Source: Tahibacter aquaticus (GTDB taxonomy: Bacteria > Pseudomonadota > Gammaproteobacteria > Xanthomonadales > Rhodanobacteraceae). From it: DNA of 64,000 nucleotides. This document shows, one piece after another, positions 9,059-17,659 of this stretch; position 1 is the stretch's first letter; each line of letters starts with the position of its first letter. Location of the stretch: contig NZ_SNZH01000007.1 of the NCBI RefSeq assembly GCF_004363655.1, positions 124,001 to 188,000 of the forward strand, in the 5' to 3' direction. The notes under the pieces are model-generated. The model was not told the origin of the DNA. It made no database searches and saw only the letters and a list, made by a program, of their open reading frames with translations. Both the position numbers and the translations under genes were made by a program.

Positions 9059-12000
9059 ATGTCACTGACCAAATTCCTCCGTTCGCCTTTTCTTGCCGCT
9101 GCCGTCGCCGCGCTTACGCTCGGGGCTGGCCTTAGCGGAGCGCCCGCGACAGCGGGCACGGTCGATCTCGGCACCGCGCCGCCCGATCTGAGCAGTGCGG
9201 TGAATCCGAACGTCATCGTCACCTTCGACGATTCGGGCTCGATGGGCGCCACCGCACTTCCGGACGACATTGCGGACGAGTACGGCTACAGGTACTACTA
9301 CGATTCAAAATGGAACAAGATGTACTTTGATCCATTGAAGGACTATCCGCCGCCGATGCGCCCGGACGGTATCAACTTCCCGAATTCGAACTTCGACGCG
9401 GCCTGGCGTGACGGCATCTGCCACAACTGGTCGCCGAGCTACTGCTACAACGCCGGCAATACCAAGAATCTCGGTACCCGATTCTACGAGAGCTTCGGCA
9501 ACGAGACGGCGACGACGAACCGGCCGAATGCGCTGGCCGCTGACAATCGCACCATTCCATCCGCCTTCCGCCCGGCGAGCGGAGGCGCATTCTGGTTCGA
9601 GTGCCCGAACCGCAATGAGACCAACTGCGTCCTGAAGGTTGTCGGCACCGCCACCGATCCGAAGCCGGCGCCGCCGGCCCCGGAAGTGCTGGTGCCGATC
9701 AAGCAGCGTTTTGCCAACTGGTATTCGTATTACCGTACGCGCAACCTCATGACGCGTACTGCGCTGTCGCGCACGTTCGGCGGCCAGACACTGGACAACA
9801 AGGTGCGGGTGATCTGGCAGACCATCAACGCCGACTTCATCACCAGTACGCCGGCGATCCGCGGCCGCCAGGTCCAGGAAATGACCAGTACCTGGAAGAC
9901 CAGTTTCTTCAACTGGATGTTCGAGGTCACCAACAATGGCGGCACGCCGAATCGGCGCGCGACGATCGAAGCGGCCAAGGTGGCCGAGCGCTCGCTGAGC
10001 GGCGACAACATGAACCCGTACTACTACCCGCCGCTGGTTGCGGGCGGCAGTTTCCGCAGTCTGGAATGCCGGCAGAACTTCCACATGCTGGTGACGGACG
10101 GTTACTGGAACGAGGGCGATCCGACCACGCCTACGCCCTACGTCAAGCAGAACAGCGGCGTCACCCTGCCGGACGGCAAGGTCTATTCCGTCACGGACCC
10201 GCTGACCACGATCTACTGGAATGTGGCGGGTACGGCGTACGACTCGTCCATTTCCAATATTGCCTTCAACTACTGGGCGCGAGACCTGCAGCCGACGCTC
10301 GCGAACAAGGTGCCTGCGTACTGGGCGGATCGGACTGCTGCGGTGACGGTGCCGCCGAACGACCCCGGTTCGGTTCCCTCGGTGTACTGGAATCCGGCCA
10401 ATGATCCGGCGACCTGGCAGCATGTCGTGCAGTTCATGGTTGCCTTGGGCATCGCTGGCAATCTCAATTATCCGACGGACTACAACGCACTGCGCACCGG
10501 CACGCTGGCATGGCCTACGCCGTCCAACAATTCGAAGCCGGCTCTGGACGACACCTGGCACGCGGCCGTGAATTCCCGCGGCCAGTACTTCAGTGCGGAC
10601 AACCCGACCGTGCTGGTCGACAAGCTGACCGAGATCCTGACCAGCATCCTTACCCGCCGCGGCGCTTCGACCACCCCCGCGGTCAGCACCGGCGTGTTGA
10701 CCACGACGACGGCCGGCTATGTTGCCGGTTACGACTCGGCCGACTGGTCCGGCTATCTGATGGCGCAGAACATCGACGAGTTCGGCAACCTCCTATCGAC
10801 AGTCAACTGGGATGCGGGCTGCAAGCTGACGGGCGGGCCCTGCCCCTCGACCGGTTCGAGTGCCAACACGCCGGCCAAAGACCCGAGTTCCCGCGTCATC
10901 GTCACGTCCAGCGGCACACTCAACAGCGGCAAGCCGTTCCGCTGGACCTCGCTCAACGCGGTGCAGCAGGCCAACTTGAACGGCGTGGATGCCCGCGGTT
11001 CCGAACGCCTGAATTTTCTGCGTGGGGATCGCACCTCGGAAAATCTGACCACGAATCCGCTGCGCAAGCGTGGTTCGGTGCTAGGCCCGGTGGTCAATGG
11101 CCAGCCGCGCTATTACGGCCCGGTCGAGACCTTGTATGACGATCTTTGGCCAGCAGGCGCGCCGGAAATGGGCTTGCCGTTCAAATCGTTCAGCAAGTAC
11201 CGCACCGAAAGCCTGACGCGCAAGGAACGTATTTTCCTGGCGGCGAACGACGGCATGCTGCATGCGTTCGACAAGGACGGCAACGAGGCCTGGGCCTATA
11301 TCCCCAGCACGTTGTTCACCAATGGAAAACTGCGCCAGCTTACAGCGCAGAACAGCGGCCTGGTGCCTACCGTCGACGACAGGCCGATCATTGGCGACGC
11401 ATATATTCGCGGCAAATGGCGCTCGATTCTCATTGGCAGCCTGCGATTTGGCGGCCGCGGTATCTATGCTCTCGATATCAGCGACGCGGCCGCGACCGAA
11501 TCCGAAGGCGGCGTCGCCGGCAAGGTTCTGTGGGAGTTCAACGCGCTTAACGCGGATGGCACCACCAATCCCGATGCCGCCAATCTGGGCTACACCTACG
11601 ATTCGGCCAACCTGGCGCGTCTGGCCAATGGCAAGTGGGTGGTACTGATCTCCAGCGGCTACTTCCCCAAGACTGGCCCCGACAGCACGATTGCGCCGGC
11701 GATAGCCAACCAGACCTCGCTGTTTGTGATCGATCTCGACACCGGTGCGCTCATTCGCGAGCTACGCACGCCGGCCGCGGTCACCAGCTACGGCCTGTCG
11801 GGCCCCGAAGTGGTGAACTACAACCGTGGGCGCGATACCAACATCGATTCGTTCGCTGTGGCGGGCGATCTTGCAGGCAATCTGTGGCGGTTCGATCTGG
11901 AGAAGCCGAATCCTGCCGACTGGACCGTTACCCTGATGTTCCAGACCTACGATGGCGTCGCGGCGAATATCGGCAAGCAGCCGATCAGCGTTACACCGAT

Positions 12001-12652
12001 TGCCTTCAGCGACGCGCCGCGCGGTCCGGCCAAGTCGATCCTGCTGTTCGGCACCGGCAAGTACCTGGGCGACGAGGACCGTCTTGCCACCGGCACGCCG
12101 CAGCAATACCTGTATGGCATTCGCGACAGAGGTCCGGGAATGAGCCGGACCACGCTGACGCAGCTGGTGAATCAGACCATGCTCAACGAGCCGAACAATC
12201 GCCGGTCGGTTACCAAAAATCCGATGCTGGATACCCAGGAGGGCTGGCGCATCAATCTGCCGACTCTGGGCGAGCGCAACGTCGTTACGCTGACGCCGAT
12301 TTTCGCGAACGGTTTTGCGGTGTTTTCGACGGTGATTCCGGCTGGCGACAACCCCTGCGATCCGGCACGTACGGGCGCCATTATCGTGGTCGATTCGCGC
12401 AACGGTGGTCCGCCGGGTACGCTGCTCGACAGCGCGTTCGGCGGTTCTCCGGGAGCAGGAAAAGCCTTTGCGGGTGTGGTCGTAGCGAATCCGCCGGCTG
12501 CGGGACAGCTAGGTGCTGTGAATCGGCTCGGTGGCGGTAGTCTGATCCTGCCAGGCATTACCCCGGTTGGCGGTGGTCCGCCGGTAGAGCTCAACGTTGT
12601 CCCGGTCTGGCGCCGCGGTTCCTGGCGCGAAGCCCTGGATTTCACCGAGTAG
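9059..12652 (+). CDS. pilY1: Type IV pilus tip adhesin PilY1
   Basis: A large secreted protein (about 1197 residues) with a signal peptide ending near APATA. A von Willebrand factor A-like segment starts with the MIDAS motif DDSGSMG (D57, S59, S61). The C-terminal part is the PilY1 beta-propeller, including RDTNID followed by GDLAGNLWRFDLE near residue 925, which matches the calcium-binding loop region of the Pseudomonas protein. ATG 9059 has GGGGA upstream; ATG 9044, overlapping the pilX stop, adds five residues and is possible. PilY1 caps the pilus, controls extension/retraction and mediates adhesion and surface sensing. Intact and full length. Confidence 0.93.
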   Translation: MSLTKFLRSPFLAAAVAALTLGAGLSGAPATAGTVDLGTAPPDLSSAVNPNVIVTFDDSGSMGATALPDDIADEYGYRYYYDSKWNKMYFDPLKDYPPPMRPDGINFPNSNFDAAWRDGICHNWSPSYCYNAGNTKNLGTRFYESFGNETATTNRPNALAADNRTIPSAFRPASGGAFWFECPNRNETNCVLKVVGTATDPKPAPPAPEVLVPIKQRFANWYSYYRTRNLMTRTALSRTFGGQTLDNKVRVIWQTINADFITSTPAIRGRQVQEMTSTWKTSFFNWMFEVTNNGGTPNRRATIEAAKVAERSLSGDNMNPYYYPPLVAGGSFRSLECRQNFHMLVTDGYWNEGDPTTPTPYVKQNSGVTLPDGKVYSVTDPLTTIYWNVAGTAYDSSISNIAFNYWARDLQPTLANKVPAYWADRTAAVTVPPNDPGSVPSVYWNPANDPATWQHVVQFMVALGIAGNLNYPTDYNALRTGTLAWPTPSNNSKPALDDTWHAAVNSRGQYFSADNPTVLVDKLTEILTSILTRRGASTTPAVSTGVLTTTTAGYVAGYDSADWSGYLMAQNIDEFGNLLSTVNWDAGCKLTGGPCPSTGSSANTPAKDPSSRVIVTSSGTLNSGKPFRWTSLNAVQQANLNGVDARGSERLNFLRGDRTSENLTTNPLRKRGSVLGPVVNGQPRYYGPVETLYDDLWPAGAPEMGLPFKSFSKYRTESLTRKERIFLAANDGMLHAFDKDGNEAWAYIPSTLFTNGKLRQLTAQNSGLVPTVDDRPIIGDAYIRGKWRSILIGSLRFGGRGIYALDISDAAATESEGGVAGKVLWEFNALNADGTTNPDAANLGYTYDSANLARLANGKWVVLISSGYFPKTGPDSTIAPAIANQTSLFVIDLDTGALIRELRTPAAVTSYGLSGPEVVNYNRGRDTNIDSFAVAGDLAGNLWRFDLEKPNPADWTVTLMFQTYDGVAANIGKQPISVTPIAFSDAPRGPAKSILLFGTGKYLGDEDRLATGTPQQYLYGIRDRGPGMSRTTLTQLVNQTMLNEPNNRRSVTKNPMLDTQEGWRINLPTLGERNVVTLTPIFANGFAVFSTVIPAGDNPCDPARTGAIIVVDSRNGGPPGTLLDSAFGGSPGAGKAFAGVVVANPPAAGQLGAVNRLGGGSLILPGITPVGGGPPVELNVVPVWRRGSWREALDFTE

Positions 12653-12661
12653 TTCACAATC

Positions 12662-12698
12662 GGCGGGAAGGCTTGCGGATGTTGCTTGCCTTCCCGCC
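12662..12698 (+). terminator. Strong hairpin between pilY1 and pilE
   Basis: A perfect 11-bp inverted repeat (GGCGGGAAGGC at 12662-12672, its complement at 12688-12698) with a 15-base loop, starting ten bases after the pilY1 stop. No T-run follows, so it may be a weak terminator or an mRNA-stabilising hairpin that sets pilE expression apart from the upstream genes. Confidence 0.5.
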
Positions 12699-12745
12699 TC
12701 TCCTCAGCCATAACGGCGCGAATGTCATCAGTTAGGGGAAAGGTC

Positions 12746-13201
12746 GTGAAACAGAAAGTCAGTCAGGGCTTCACCCTGATCGAAGTCATGATCGTTGTGG
12801 CCATCGTCGCCATCCTGACTGCGATCGCCGTGCCGAACTACTCGCGCTATGTCGAGCGCGGTCGCCGCGCCGAGGCGCGTGAACTGATGATGCGCGTGGC
12901 GTCGGCAGAGGAGCGCTATTACACCAACTTCAACCGCTATACCAACGACATCGCAGGGGCCGCCCCGGCCGGGCTTGGTATGCCGAATTTGCGCAGCGAG
13001 TACTACACCGTTGCGGTGCAGCTGGTCGGCGGCAACCAGCAGTATCTGATCCAGGCAACCGCGCCGACCGTATTCCCTGCCGGCCACCCCAATGTCGGCA
13101 AGCCGAACCCCCAGGCCAAGGACAAGTGCGGCACGCTGACGATCACCAATTCGGGTGTGAAGGGCAAGTCCGGCACCGACACTAACGGCAAGTGCTGGTA
13201 A
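12746..13201 (+). CDS. pilE: Type IV pilin PilE
   Basis: A pilin of about 151 residues. With the GTG start at 12746, which has AGGGGA and AAGG just upstream, the leader is the classic short MKQKVSQG before FTLIEVMIVVAIVAIL, with Glu at +5. ATG 12722 would give a 16-residue leader and cannot be excluded. The helix is followed by AVPNYSRYVERGRRAEAR and a C-terminal pair of cysteines (DKCGTL and KCW) like the D-loop of pilins. PilE at the end of the fimT-pilY1 cluster is a minor pilin in Pseudomonas and Xanthomonas; no major pilin pilA is in this window. Confidence 0.9.
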   Translation: MKQKVSQGFTLIEVMIVVAIVAILTAIAVPNYSRYVERGRRAEARELMMRVASAEERYYTNFNRYTNDIAGAAPAGLGMPNLRSEYYTVAVQLVGGNQQYLIQATAPTVFPAGHPNVGKPNPQAKDKCGTLTITNSGVKGKSGTDTNGKCW

Positions 13202-13239
13202 GTGCCCTGGCAGCGGGACCGATCCATTCCTCGGTCGCC

Positions 13240-13268
13240 TTGCTACGCCCACGGCGAGTAACTATACT
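13240..13268 (+). promoter_or_regulatory. Sigma-70 promoter of the tRNA operon
   Basis: TTGCTA (13240-13245) and TATACT (13263-13268) are separated by 17 bases. The discriminator that follows (GCGCGGCC) is very GC-rich, as in stable-RNA promoters under stringent control. The predicted start is near 13275, just before tRNA-Thr. Confidence 0.7.
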
Positions 13269-13280
13269 GCGCGGCCTTTC

Positions 13281-13356
<76 letters not shown>

Positions 13357-13411
13357 AGGTTGTTGTTGCGATTGACCGGGTAGACCGGACGGTTTAAAGT
13401 CCGCGCCCTCC

Positions 13412-13486
13412 GGGCGGTTAGCTCAGCGGTAGAGCACTGCTTTCACACGGCAGGGGTCACAAGTTCGAAACTTGTACCGCCCACCA
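13412..13486 (+). tRNA. tRNA-Val (anticodon CAC)
   Basis: A 75-base cloverleaf with CCA encoded. GGGCGGT pairs with ACCGCCC. The D-arm is AGCTCAGCGGTAGAGC, the anticodon stem CTGCT/GGCAG encloses loop TTCACAC, and the T-loop is TTCGAAA. It reads GTG codons. It lies 55 bases after tRNA-Thr and is presumably processed from the same transcript. Confidence 0.97.
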
Positions 13487-13505
13487 TACAATTCAGTGTG
13501 ATAGA

Positions 13506-13532
13506 CAAAGGCCCGGGAAACCGGGCCTTTGT
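13506..13532 (+). terminator. Hairpin between the tRNA operon and the BON gene
   Basis: CAAAGGCCCGG and CCGGGCCTTTG form an 11-bp stem around a short loop. It lies between the tRNA-Val end and the stop of the convergent BON-domain gene. Both flanks are only modestly A/T-rich, so it could serve both directions. Confidence 0.65.
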
Positions 13533-13553
13533 CGTTGGCCGTTGCCCCCGCCG

Positions 13554-14192
13554 CTATTCCGCGACCACAAGTTGAACCGCGTCGACCGAGCGCACGCCGA
13601 TCGTGTTTTCGGCCGCGGCAATCGCCGCCAGGCGGGCGGAGGCCGATACGGCGGTGCCGCGCAGTTCGACGATGCTGTTGCTGGCGCTGACGGCGATCGC
13701 ACAGCTGGCGATGGTCTGCGAGAACGACAGCGTGTAGCTGACCGCGGCACTCAGCCAGCGGTCGGACTGCGATGCTCGCGCCAGTCGCTCCTGCTGGCGG
13801 GTGGCTGCAGTGAGCTGCGCGGTCTCGGTGTGCGGCGACCAGTCGTTGACGTCGATCTGATTGCTCAGGCTGGCGGCGCCGTAGGTGTCCAGCGCCAGGC
13901 TGCCGGCCAGTGTCTTTTGCGCTTCGCTGCGCGCCAAGCCCCATAGCTCGACACGTCCGCCCGTTGCGGCGACATTGATGTCGGTCGCATCCAGCAACAC
14001 GTTCCATTGCAGGCGCGCCAGGACCGCCGCCGCGGTGCGCTGGTCGCTGGCGGCGCTGTCGCAGCGCCGCGCACCGTCGACGGGAACATCCGCAGGTGCC
14101 GCCGCAAGCTGCATGGAGGCCAGTGCCAGCGCGAGCGTCGCCGTCGCCCCCAGCCTTACGGCGCGGCGGCGTGCGGCGTTTGAGAGTGTCAT
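13554..14192 (-). CDS. Secreted protein with two BON domains
   Basis: A 212-residue protein with a basic N-terminus and hydrophobic stretch ending in LAAAPA, a likely Sec signal peptide. Two BON domains follow (about residues 48-115 and 140-210); each has the VELWGLA- or VELRGTA-type glycine motif that marks the family. BON proteins such as OsmY bind phospholipid surfaces in the periplasm and help during osmotic or envelope stress. The two repeats end with similar hydrophobic strands (DTYGA...QIDV and NTIGVRSVDAVQLVV). ATG 14192 has GGAG in the right place and an excellent promoter lies 130 bases upstream. Confidence 0.8.
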   Translation of the reverse strand: MTLSNAARRRAVRLGATATLALALASMQLAAAPADVPVDGARRCDSAASDQRTAAAVLARLQWNVLLDATDINVAATGGRVELWGLARSEAQKTLAGSLALDTYGAASLSNQIDVNDWSPHTETAQLTAATRQQERLARASQSDRWLSAAVSYTLSFSQTIASCAIAVSASNSIVELRGTAVSASARLAAIAAAENTIGVRSVDAVQLVVAE

Positions 14193-14327
14193 GGTCTACT
14201 CCAGTGATTCGCAGGCAGGAAGCCGGCAACAGAATGCGGATCTATCGGCCATCAAACTGGATGCGCCCGGCGGTGTTTGCAAGGCCATGCGCGCGAGGCG
14301 CGCGTGGCGATTTGGCAGTTTATATAA

Positions 14328-14355
14328 ATTATATATGTGGACATATATTTGTCGA
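14328..14355 (-). promoter_or_regulatory. Strong promoter of the BON-domain gene
   Basis: On the minus strand TCGACA (14355-14350) is followed after 16 bases by a perfect TATAAT (14333-14328). It sits in a strikingly A/T-rich island (about 14315-14385) inside GC-rich DNA. The predicted start near 14320 gives a leader of about 128 bases. Confidence 0.65.
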
Positions 14356-14612
14356 TTCGTAACGGACAAATAACAAATTTAGGCGCATAGTCGCGCAGCA
14401 ACCCTCCGAACTACGACGCCCCTGTCGGGTTCCCGACGATGCCGAGTCGTCCAGCTGCTTTTCTCTATCGAATGCAATGGCTTCGCCGTGCGCGATCTGC
14501 TGTTGCGGCTTACTCATGTGCCGGGCGCCGGCACGTCCAACACGACGGGTCATGCCCGTTGTCGCCTTTTTCGCATGCAATACGCCACGGACGGTATTCA
14601 GGAGTGATTGCC
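14356..14612. other. Intergenic leader before the small acidic ORF
   Basis: Beyond the A/T-rich island this stretch holds a hairpin with GTCGGG/CCCGAC arms at 14424-14437 and no convincing gene. It could be the 5' leader of the 57-codon ORF at 14613. I looked for known riboswitch cores and recognised none. Confidence 0.3.
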
Positions 14613-14786
14613 ATGAACAATTCCCATAACGCCAGCAACGCCAGCGTCAAAGACGATTCCCACGCGGAGCCGGTCGCTACGCCGGCCACAGTCAGCGAGC
14701 CGGATGGCGCGGATGTCGCGAAGTCGGAGCCCGAATCGGAAGCCGGCGCAACCCAGCTCTCTGCCGTCGTCGAACCGCAGAGCTGA
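14613..14786 (+). CDS. Small acidic low-complexity protein
   Basis: A 57-residue ORF that I do not recognise. AGGAG at 14600-14604 lies eight bases before the ATG, a better ribosome site than most genes here have. The peptide is rich in Ser, Ala, Glu, Pro and Asp, with no hydrophobic segment and no cysteine, so it is probably soluble and disordered. A 7-bp GCCGCTC/GAGCGGC hairpin (14808-14833) separates it from the next gene, which is also unrecognised. The strong ribosome site is the main reason to think it is translated. Confidence 0.45.
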   Translation: MNNSHNASNASVKDDSHAEPVATPATVSEPDGADVAKSEPESEAGATQLSAVVEPQS

Positions 14787-14878
14787 TCGCGCGTAACTTG
14801 GTGAATGGCCGCTCGGGCTTCTGCTTGAGCGGCTGTGCTGCACGCCGGTGTTCGCACCAGAGTTTGGAAACCCGCGCC

Positions 14879-15406
14879 ATGAAGAACGTGCGAGTACATC
14901 GCCCGACGCAGGATTTCTCGTATCTCGCGGCGGTCGATGCCTTCATTTCCGAAGGCGGTTTCGTTCCGCCTGCGCCTCGGGTGGCAGCTCGCTGCGTCCG
15001 CGCAGAAACCGTTTGCCGGTCTCGCGCGGAGATTCCCCTGCCTGGACAAAAATGCTCGCCTGCCGATCTGGCCGTCATGCAACAGCACGCCATTACGTTT
15101 GGCGACGGCCATTTTCATTACGCCGGCTATCGCTACGAGCGGCTGAGCGATGCGGCTGCCTATGCCCTGTTGAATGGCCCGCTCCGCCGCACCGTCGATA
15201 GCAGCAGCAATGCTCCCCAGGCCAGGCCCGCTGCGCTTCTGTCGGAAACCGATCACCGCCGCATGGCCATGTTCGCTATCGTGCGTGAAGGTGCCCGCTT
15301 CCGCTGGGGACCGTATCGCTACGACCGGCTGGCCGATGCCATCGCCTATGCCACCCTGATGCAGCGGCGCGACGAAAGCGTCCGCGCCCAACGCCGGCAA
15401 AGCTGA
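14879..15406 (+). CDS. Uncharacterised protein with a duplicated YRY-RL-DA-AYA motif
   Basis: About 175 residues, no known family. The start is taken at ATG 14879; the frame is open 27 codons further but with no better start. No signal peptide or membrane segment. The protein contains two copies of a segment of about 28 residues: HYAGYRYERLSDAAAYALL near residue 85 and RWGPYRYDRLADAIAYATL near residue 145. The shared pattern is G-[YP]-Y-R-Y-[ED]-R-L-[SA]-D-A-x-A-Y-A-x-L. The linker is Ser/Ala-rich. The repeat looks like a small helical or beta-hairpin module, perhaps for binding a ligand or nucleic acid, but that is a guess. Confidence 0.6.
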   Translation: MKNVRVHRPTQDFSYLAAVDAFISEGGFVPPAPRVAARCVRAETVCRSRAEIPLPGQKCSPADLAVMQQHAITFGDGHFHYAGYRYERLSDAAAYALLNGPLRRTVDSSSNAPQARPAALLSETDHRRMAMFAIVREGARFRWGPYRYDRLADAIAYATLMQRRDESVRAQRRQS

Positions 15407-15725
15407 TTGCACCAGCCCGCGGCCATTGCCGCGCTCGCACTTCGCTGCATCGTTCTCGCTCAAATCCTCCCTGAAAAAAGCATCGACGAGTACTGGCCGA
15501 ACCGCGACCGCCAATGTTCGGCCGCCGTTGCCTGCATCGTTCGTACAGGCAGGCGGTGCCGCTTGCGAGCGCGCTCGCCGACGCCGTCAAACTGAAGGGG
15601 TTCACGCGGTTGCGGCCCCGCTGTGCTGACAGGAAAAGCCGCGACCCTGCGTACTATCTGCTGACTTTGACGGCGTATAGTCGCCACCACCGGGCCAGGC
15701 TGGCCCGTTTGCTTTGGAGCTTGCC
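15407..15725. other. Intergenic region, no gene supported
   Basis: About 320 bases between the duplicated-motif gene and the S1 protease. Short open frames here have no ribosome site and no recognisable protein signal. TATAGT at 15676-15681 could be a -10 element for the protease but has no good -35 partner. Confidence 0.4.
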
Positions 15726-17480
15726 ATGAAATTGCGGTCCGCCAGCGTGATGCTGGCCCTGTCTCTGGTTGCTGCGGCGAATGCAGCGGAATACGCGCAG
15801 ACGAGCAGCGAGGTCTACCGTCCCGATCCGGCATCGGCGCCAAAACAGGAACAGTGGCGCGCGGGCGCTGCAAAGGCTGGTACCGCAACGCTGCGCTTGC
15901 CGGCGCTGGCGCCAGAACGAGCTACGGCGGTGCGCAAGCGCAATGCGGAGGCGCGCCAACGCCGCCTGCAGGTCGGCATAGGCCGGGCGATTGCCAGTGA
16001 AGCGGTAGACGATCTGCCGCGGCTGCAGTGGCAGGCGGTAGCCGGCGGTTCGGTCGCAAGGCTCGATGTCGCCTCGACCGGCGCCAGCGCCCTGCGCACC
16101 GGCCTGCGTGTCGCCAACTGGCCGGACACAGCGGAGTTGCGCGTAGCCGGTACGGATTACAGCGAGCAGATCTATGCCGTCGACGGCGCGGCGGCCAAGG
16201 CCCAGGCAGGTGCCGACGGTGTGTACTGGACGGCAGTGACCGACGGCGAACTGCAGCACCTGGAATTGTTCGTGCCGGCCAACGTCGATCCGGCCACGGT
16301 CGTGCTGAACGTGGATGCAGTTTCGCATCTGCTGCTGCGCCAGCAGGCACCCGAACCGCTGAGCAAGGCGCTGGGCGATTCCGAGAGCTGCAATGTCGAC
16401 GTGGTTTGCCTGGCCGGTACGCTGGGCGCGAATTTCACCAGCGTGAAGAACGCTGTCGCGCGCATGCTGTTCCAGTCAGGCGGCAGCACCTATACCTGCA
16501 GCGGCACGCTGATCAACGATCTGGTCGACAGCAGTCAGATTCCCTGGTTTTTCACGGCGCACCATTGCATCGGGAACCAGTCGGAAGCCTCCTCGCTGGT
16601 GACCTTCTGGAACAATGAGACGCCGAGCTGCGGCAGCGACCAGAACGGCCCGAACATCCAGGTCGGCGGCGGTGCGCAGTTGTCGTATTCGCAGTCGACT
16701 ACCGACGGCGCGCTGCTGCGCCTGAACGGCAATCCGCCGGCTGGTGCGGTACTGGCGGGGTGGAGTGCCAATCCGCTGACGCCGAACAGCGCGATCCTCG
16801 GCATCCATCATCCGTCGGGCGACATCAAGAAGGCCAGCCGCGGCACGCATAGCGGCGTCACCGATAATCTCAATCTGGGCGGCCAGCTGATCAATAGTAC
16901 CTTGCGCGCCTCCTGGAGCAGCGGCACCACCGAAGGCGGCAGCAGCGGCTCGGGCCTGTTCACCCTGGGCAGCAACGGCTATCAGCTGCGCGGCGGCCTC
17001 TACGGCGGCCGCGCCTCGTGCAGCAACAGCGGGCTCAGCGAAGCAGCGGGCAATGTGGATTATTACTCCCGCTTCGACCAGATCTACCCGTCCATCCAGC
17101 AGTTCCTCGGTGCGGCGGCGAGCAACGGACCGACGCGCGATTACACCGGCCAGTGGGATCTTTCCAGCGAAAGCGGCCGTGGCTTGAGCATGTTCCAGTT
17201 CAACCAGCTGCTGTTCGCGTTGTGGTTTGTCTATGACGGCCAGGGCCGCGCCTCGTGGTACCAGCTGGACCCGGCCTGGACCGGCGTGGACGTCGCCAGT
17301 GGCCGCGTCGTGCGCTGGACCGGTTCGCCCTGGGGGCCGAACTACAATCCGGACGCGCGCCAGCTGACCAATGTCGGCACGTTCACCCTGACCTTTACTT
17401 CGGCCACGCAGGCGAATTTCAGCTACAACGTCGACGGCGTGAACCGTTCCATCGTGCTGAGCAAGATCAGCGTCAACTGA
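15726..17480 (+). CDS. Secreted trypsin-fold (S1) serine protease with C-terminal accessory domain
   Basis: A 584-residue exported protease. Signal peptide about residues 1-20 (ends in AANA). A pro-region runs to about residue 210. The catalytic domain shows the full triad: H280 in FFTAHHC, D327 in STTDGALLRL and S407 in GGSSGSGL, the arrangement of lysyl-endopeptidase-like secreted S1 enzymes. After residue 470 a separate C-terminal domain of about 115 residues is rich in Trp, Tyr and Phe (DYTGQWDLSSESGRGLS, LLFALWFVYDGQGRASWY); similar domains follow many secreted proteins in this order. The start is ATG 15726 rather than the in-frame start 12 bases upstream. A bidirectional terminator follows. 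Confidence 0.85.
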   Translation: MKLRSASVMLALSLVAAANAAEYAQTSSEVYRPDPASAPKQEQWRAGAAKAGTATLRLPALAPERATAVRKRNAEARQRRLQVGIGRAIASEAVDDLPRLQWQAVAGGSVARLDVASTGASALRTGLRVANWPDTAELRVAGTDYSEQIYAVDGAAAKAQAGADGVYWTAVTDGELQHLELFVPANVDPATVVLNVDAVSHLLLRQQAPEPLSKALGDSESCNVDVVCLAGTLGANFTSVKNAVARMLFQSGGSTYTCSGTLINDLVDSSQIPWFFTAHHCIGNQSEASSLVTFWNNETPSCGSDQNGPNIQVGGGAQLSYSQSTTDGALLRLNGNPPAGAVLAGWSANPLTPNSAILGIHHPSGDIKKASRGTHSGVTDNLNLGGQLINSTLRASWSSGTTEGGSSGSGLFTLGSNGYQLRGGLYGGRASCSNSGLSEAAGNVDYYSRFDQIYPSIQQFLGAAASNGPTRDYTGQWDLSSESGRGLSMFQFNQLLFALWFVYDGQGRASWYQLDPAWTGVDVASGRVVRWTGSPWGPNYNPDARQLTNVGTFTLTFTSATQANFSYNVDGVNRSIVLSKISVN

Positions 17481-17589
17481 GGCGGGCGCTCGATTGCGGC
17501 AGGCAATCTGTGGGGGGCTTGCCTCGGCGCCGGCGTGTGCCCGCGGTGTGTTCGCAACCTGCGCAGCTTAGAAAGTCCGGCAAGAAGAC

Positions 17590-17623
17590 AAAAAGAAAGC
17601 AGCCGCGAGGCTGCTTTCTTTTT
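17590..17623. terminator. Bidirectional rho-independent terminator
   Basis: A 15-bp perfect stem (A-run plus GAAAGCAGCC and its complement) around the tetraloop GCGA, flanked by A5 on the left and T5 on the right. It can stop the S1 protease transcript on the plus strand and the cysK transcript on the minus strand. Confidence 0.9.
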
Positions 17624-17659
17624 GCGCTGGCACCAGGCCATGCCGCTATCGCGACGGCA

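Noticed and set aside
14393-14612. Riboswitch in the leader of the small acidic ORF
   Set aside because: A short GTCGGG/CCCGAC hairpin is present but no known aptamer core was recognised.
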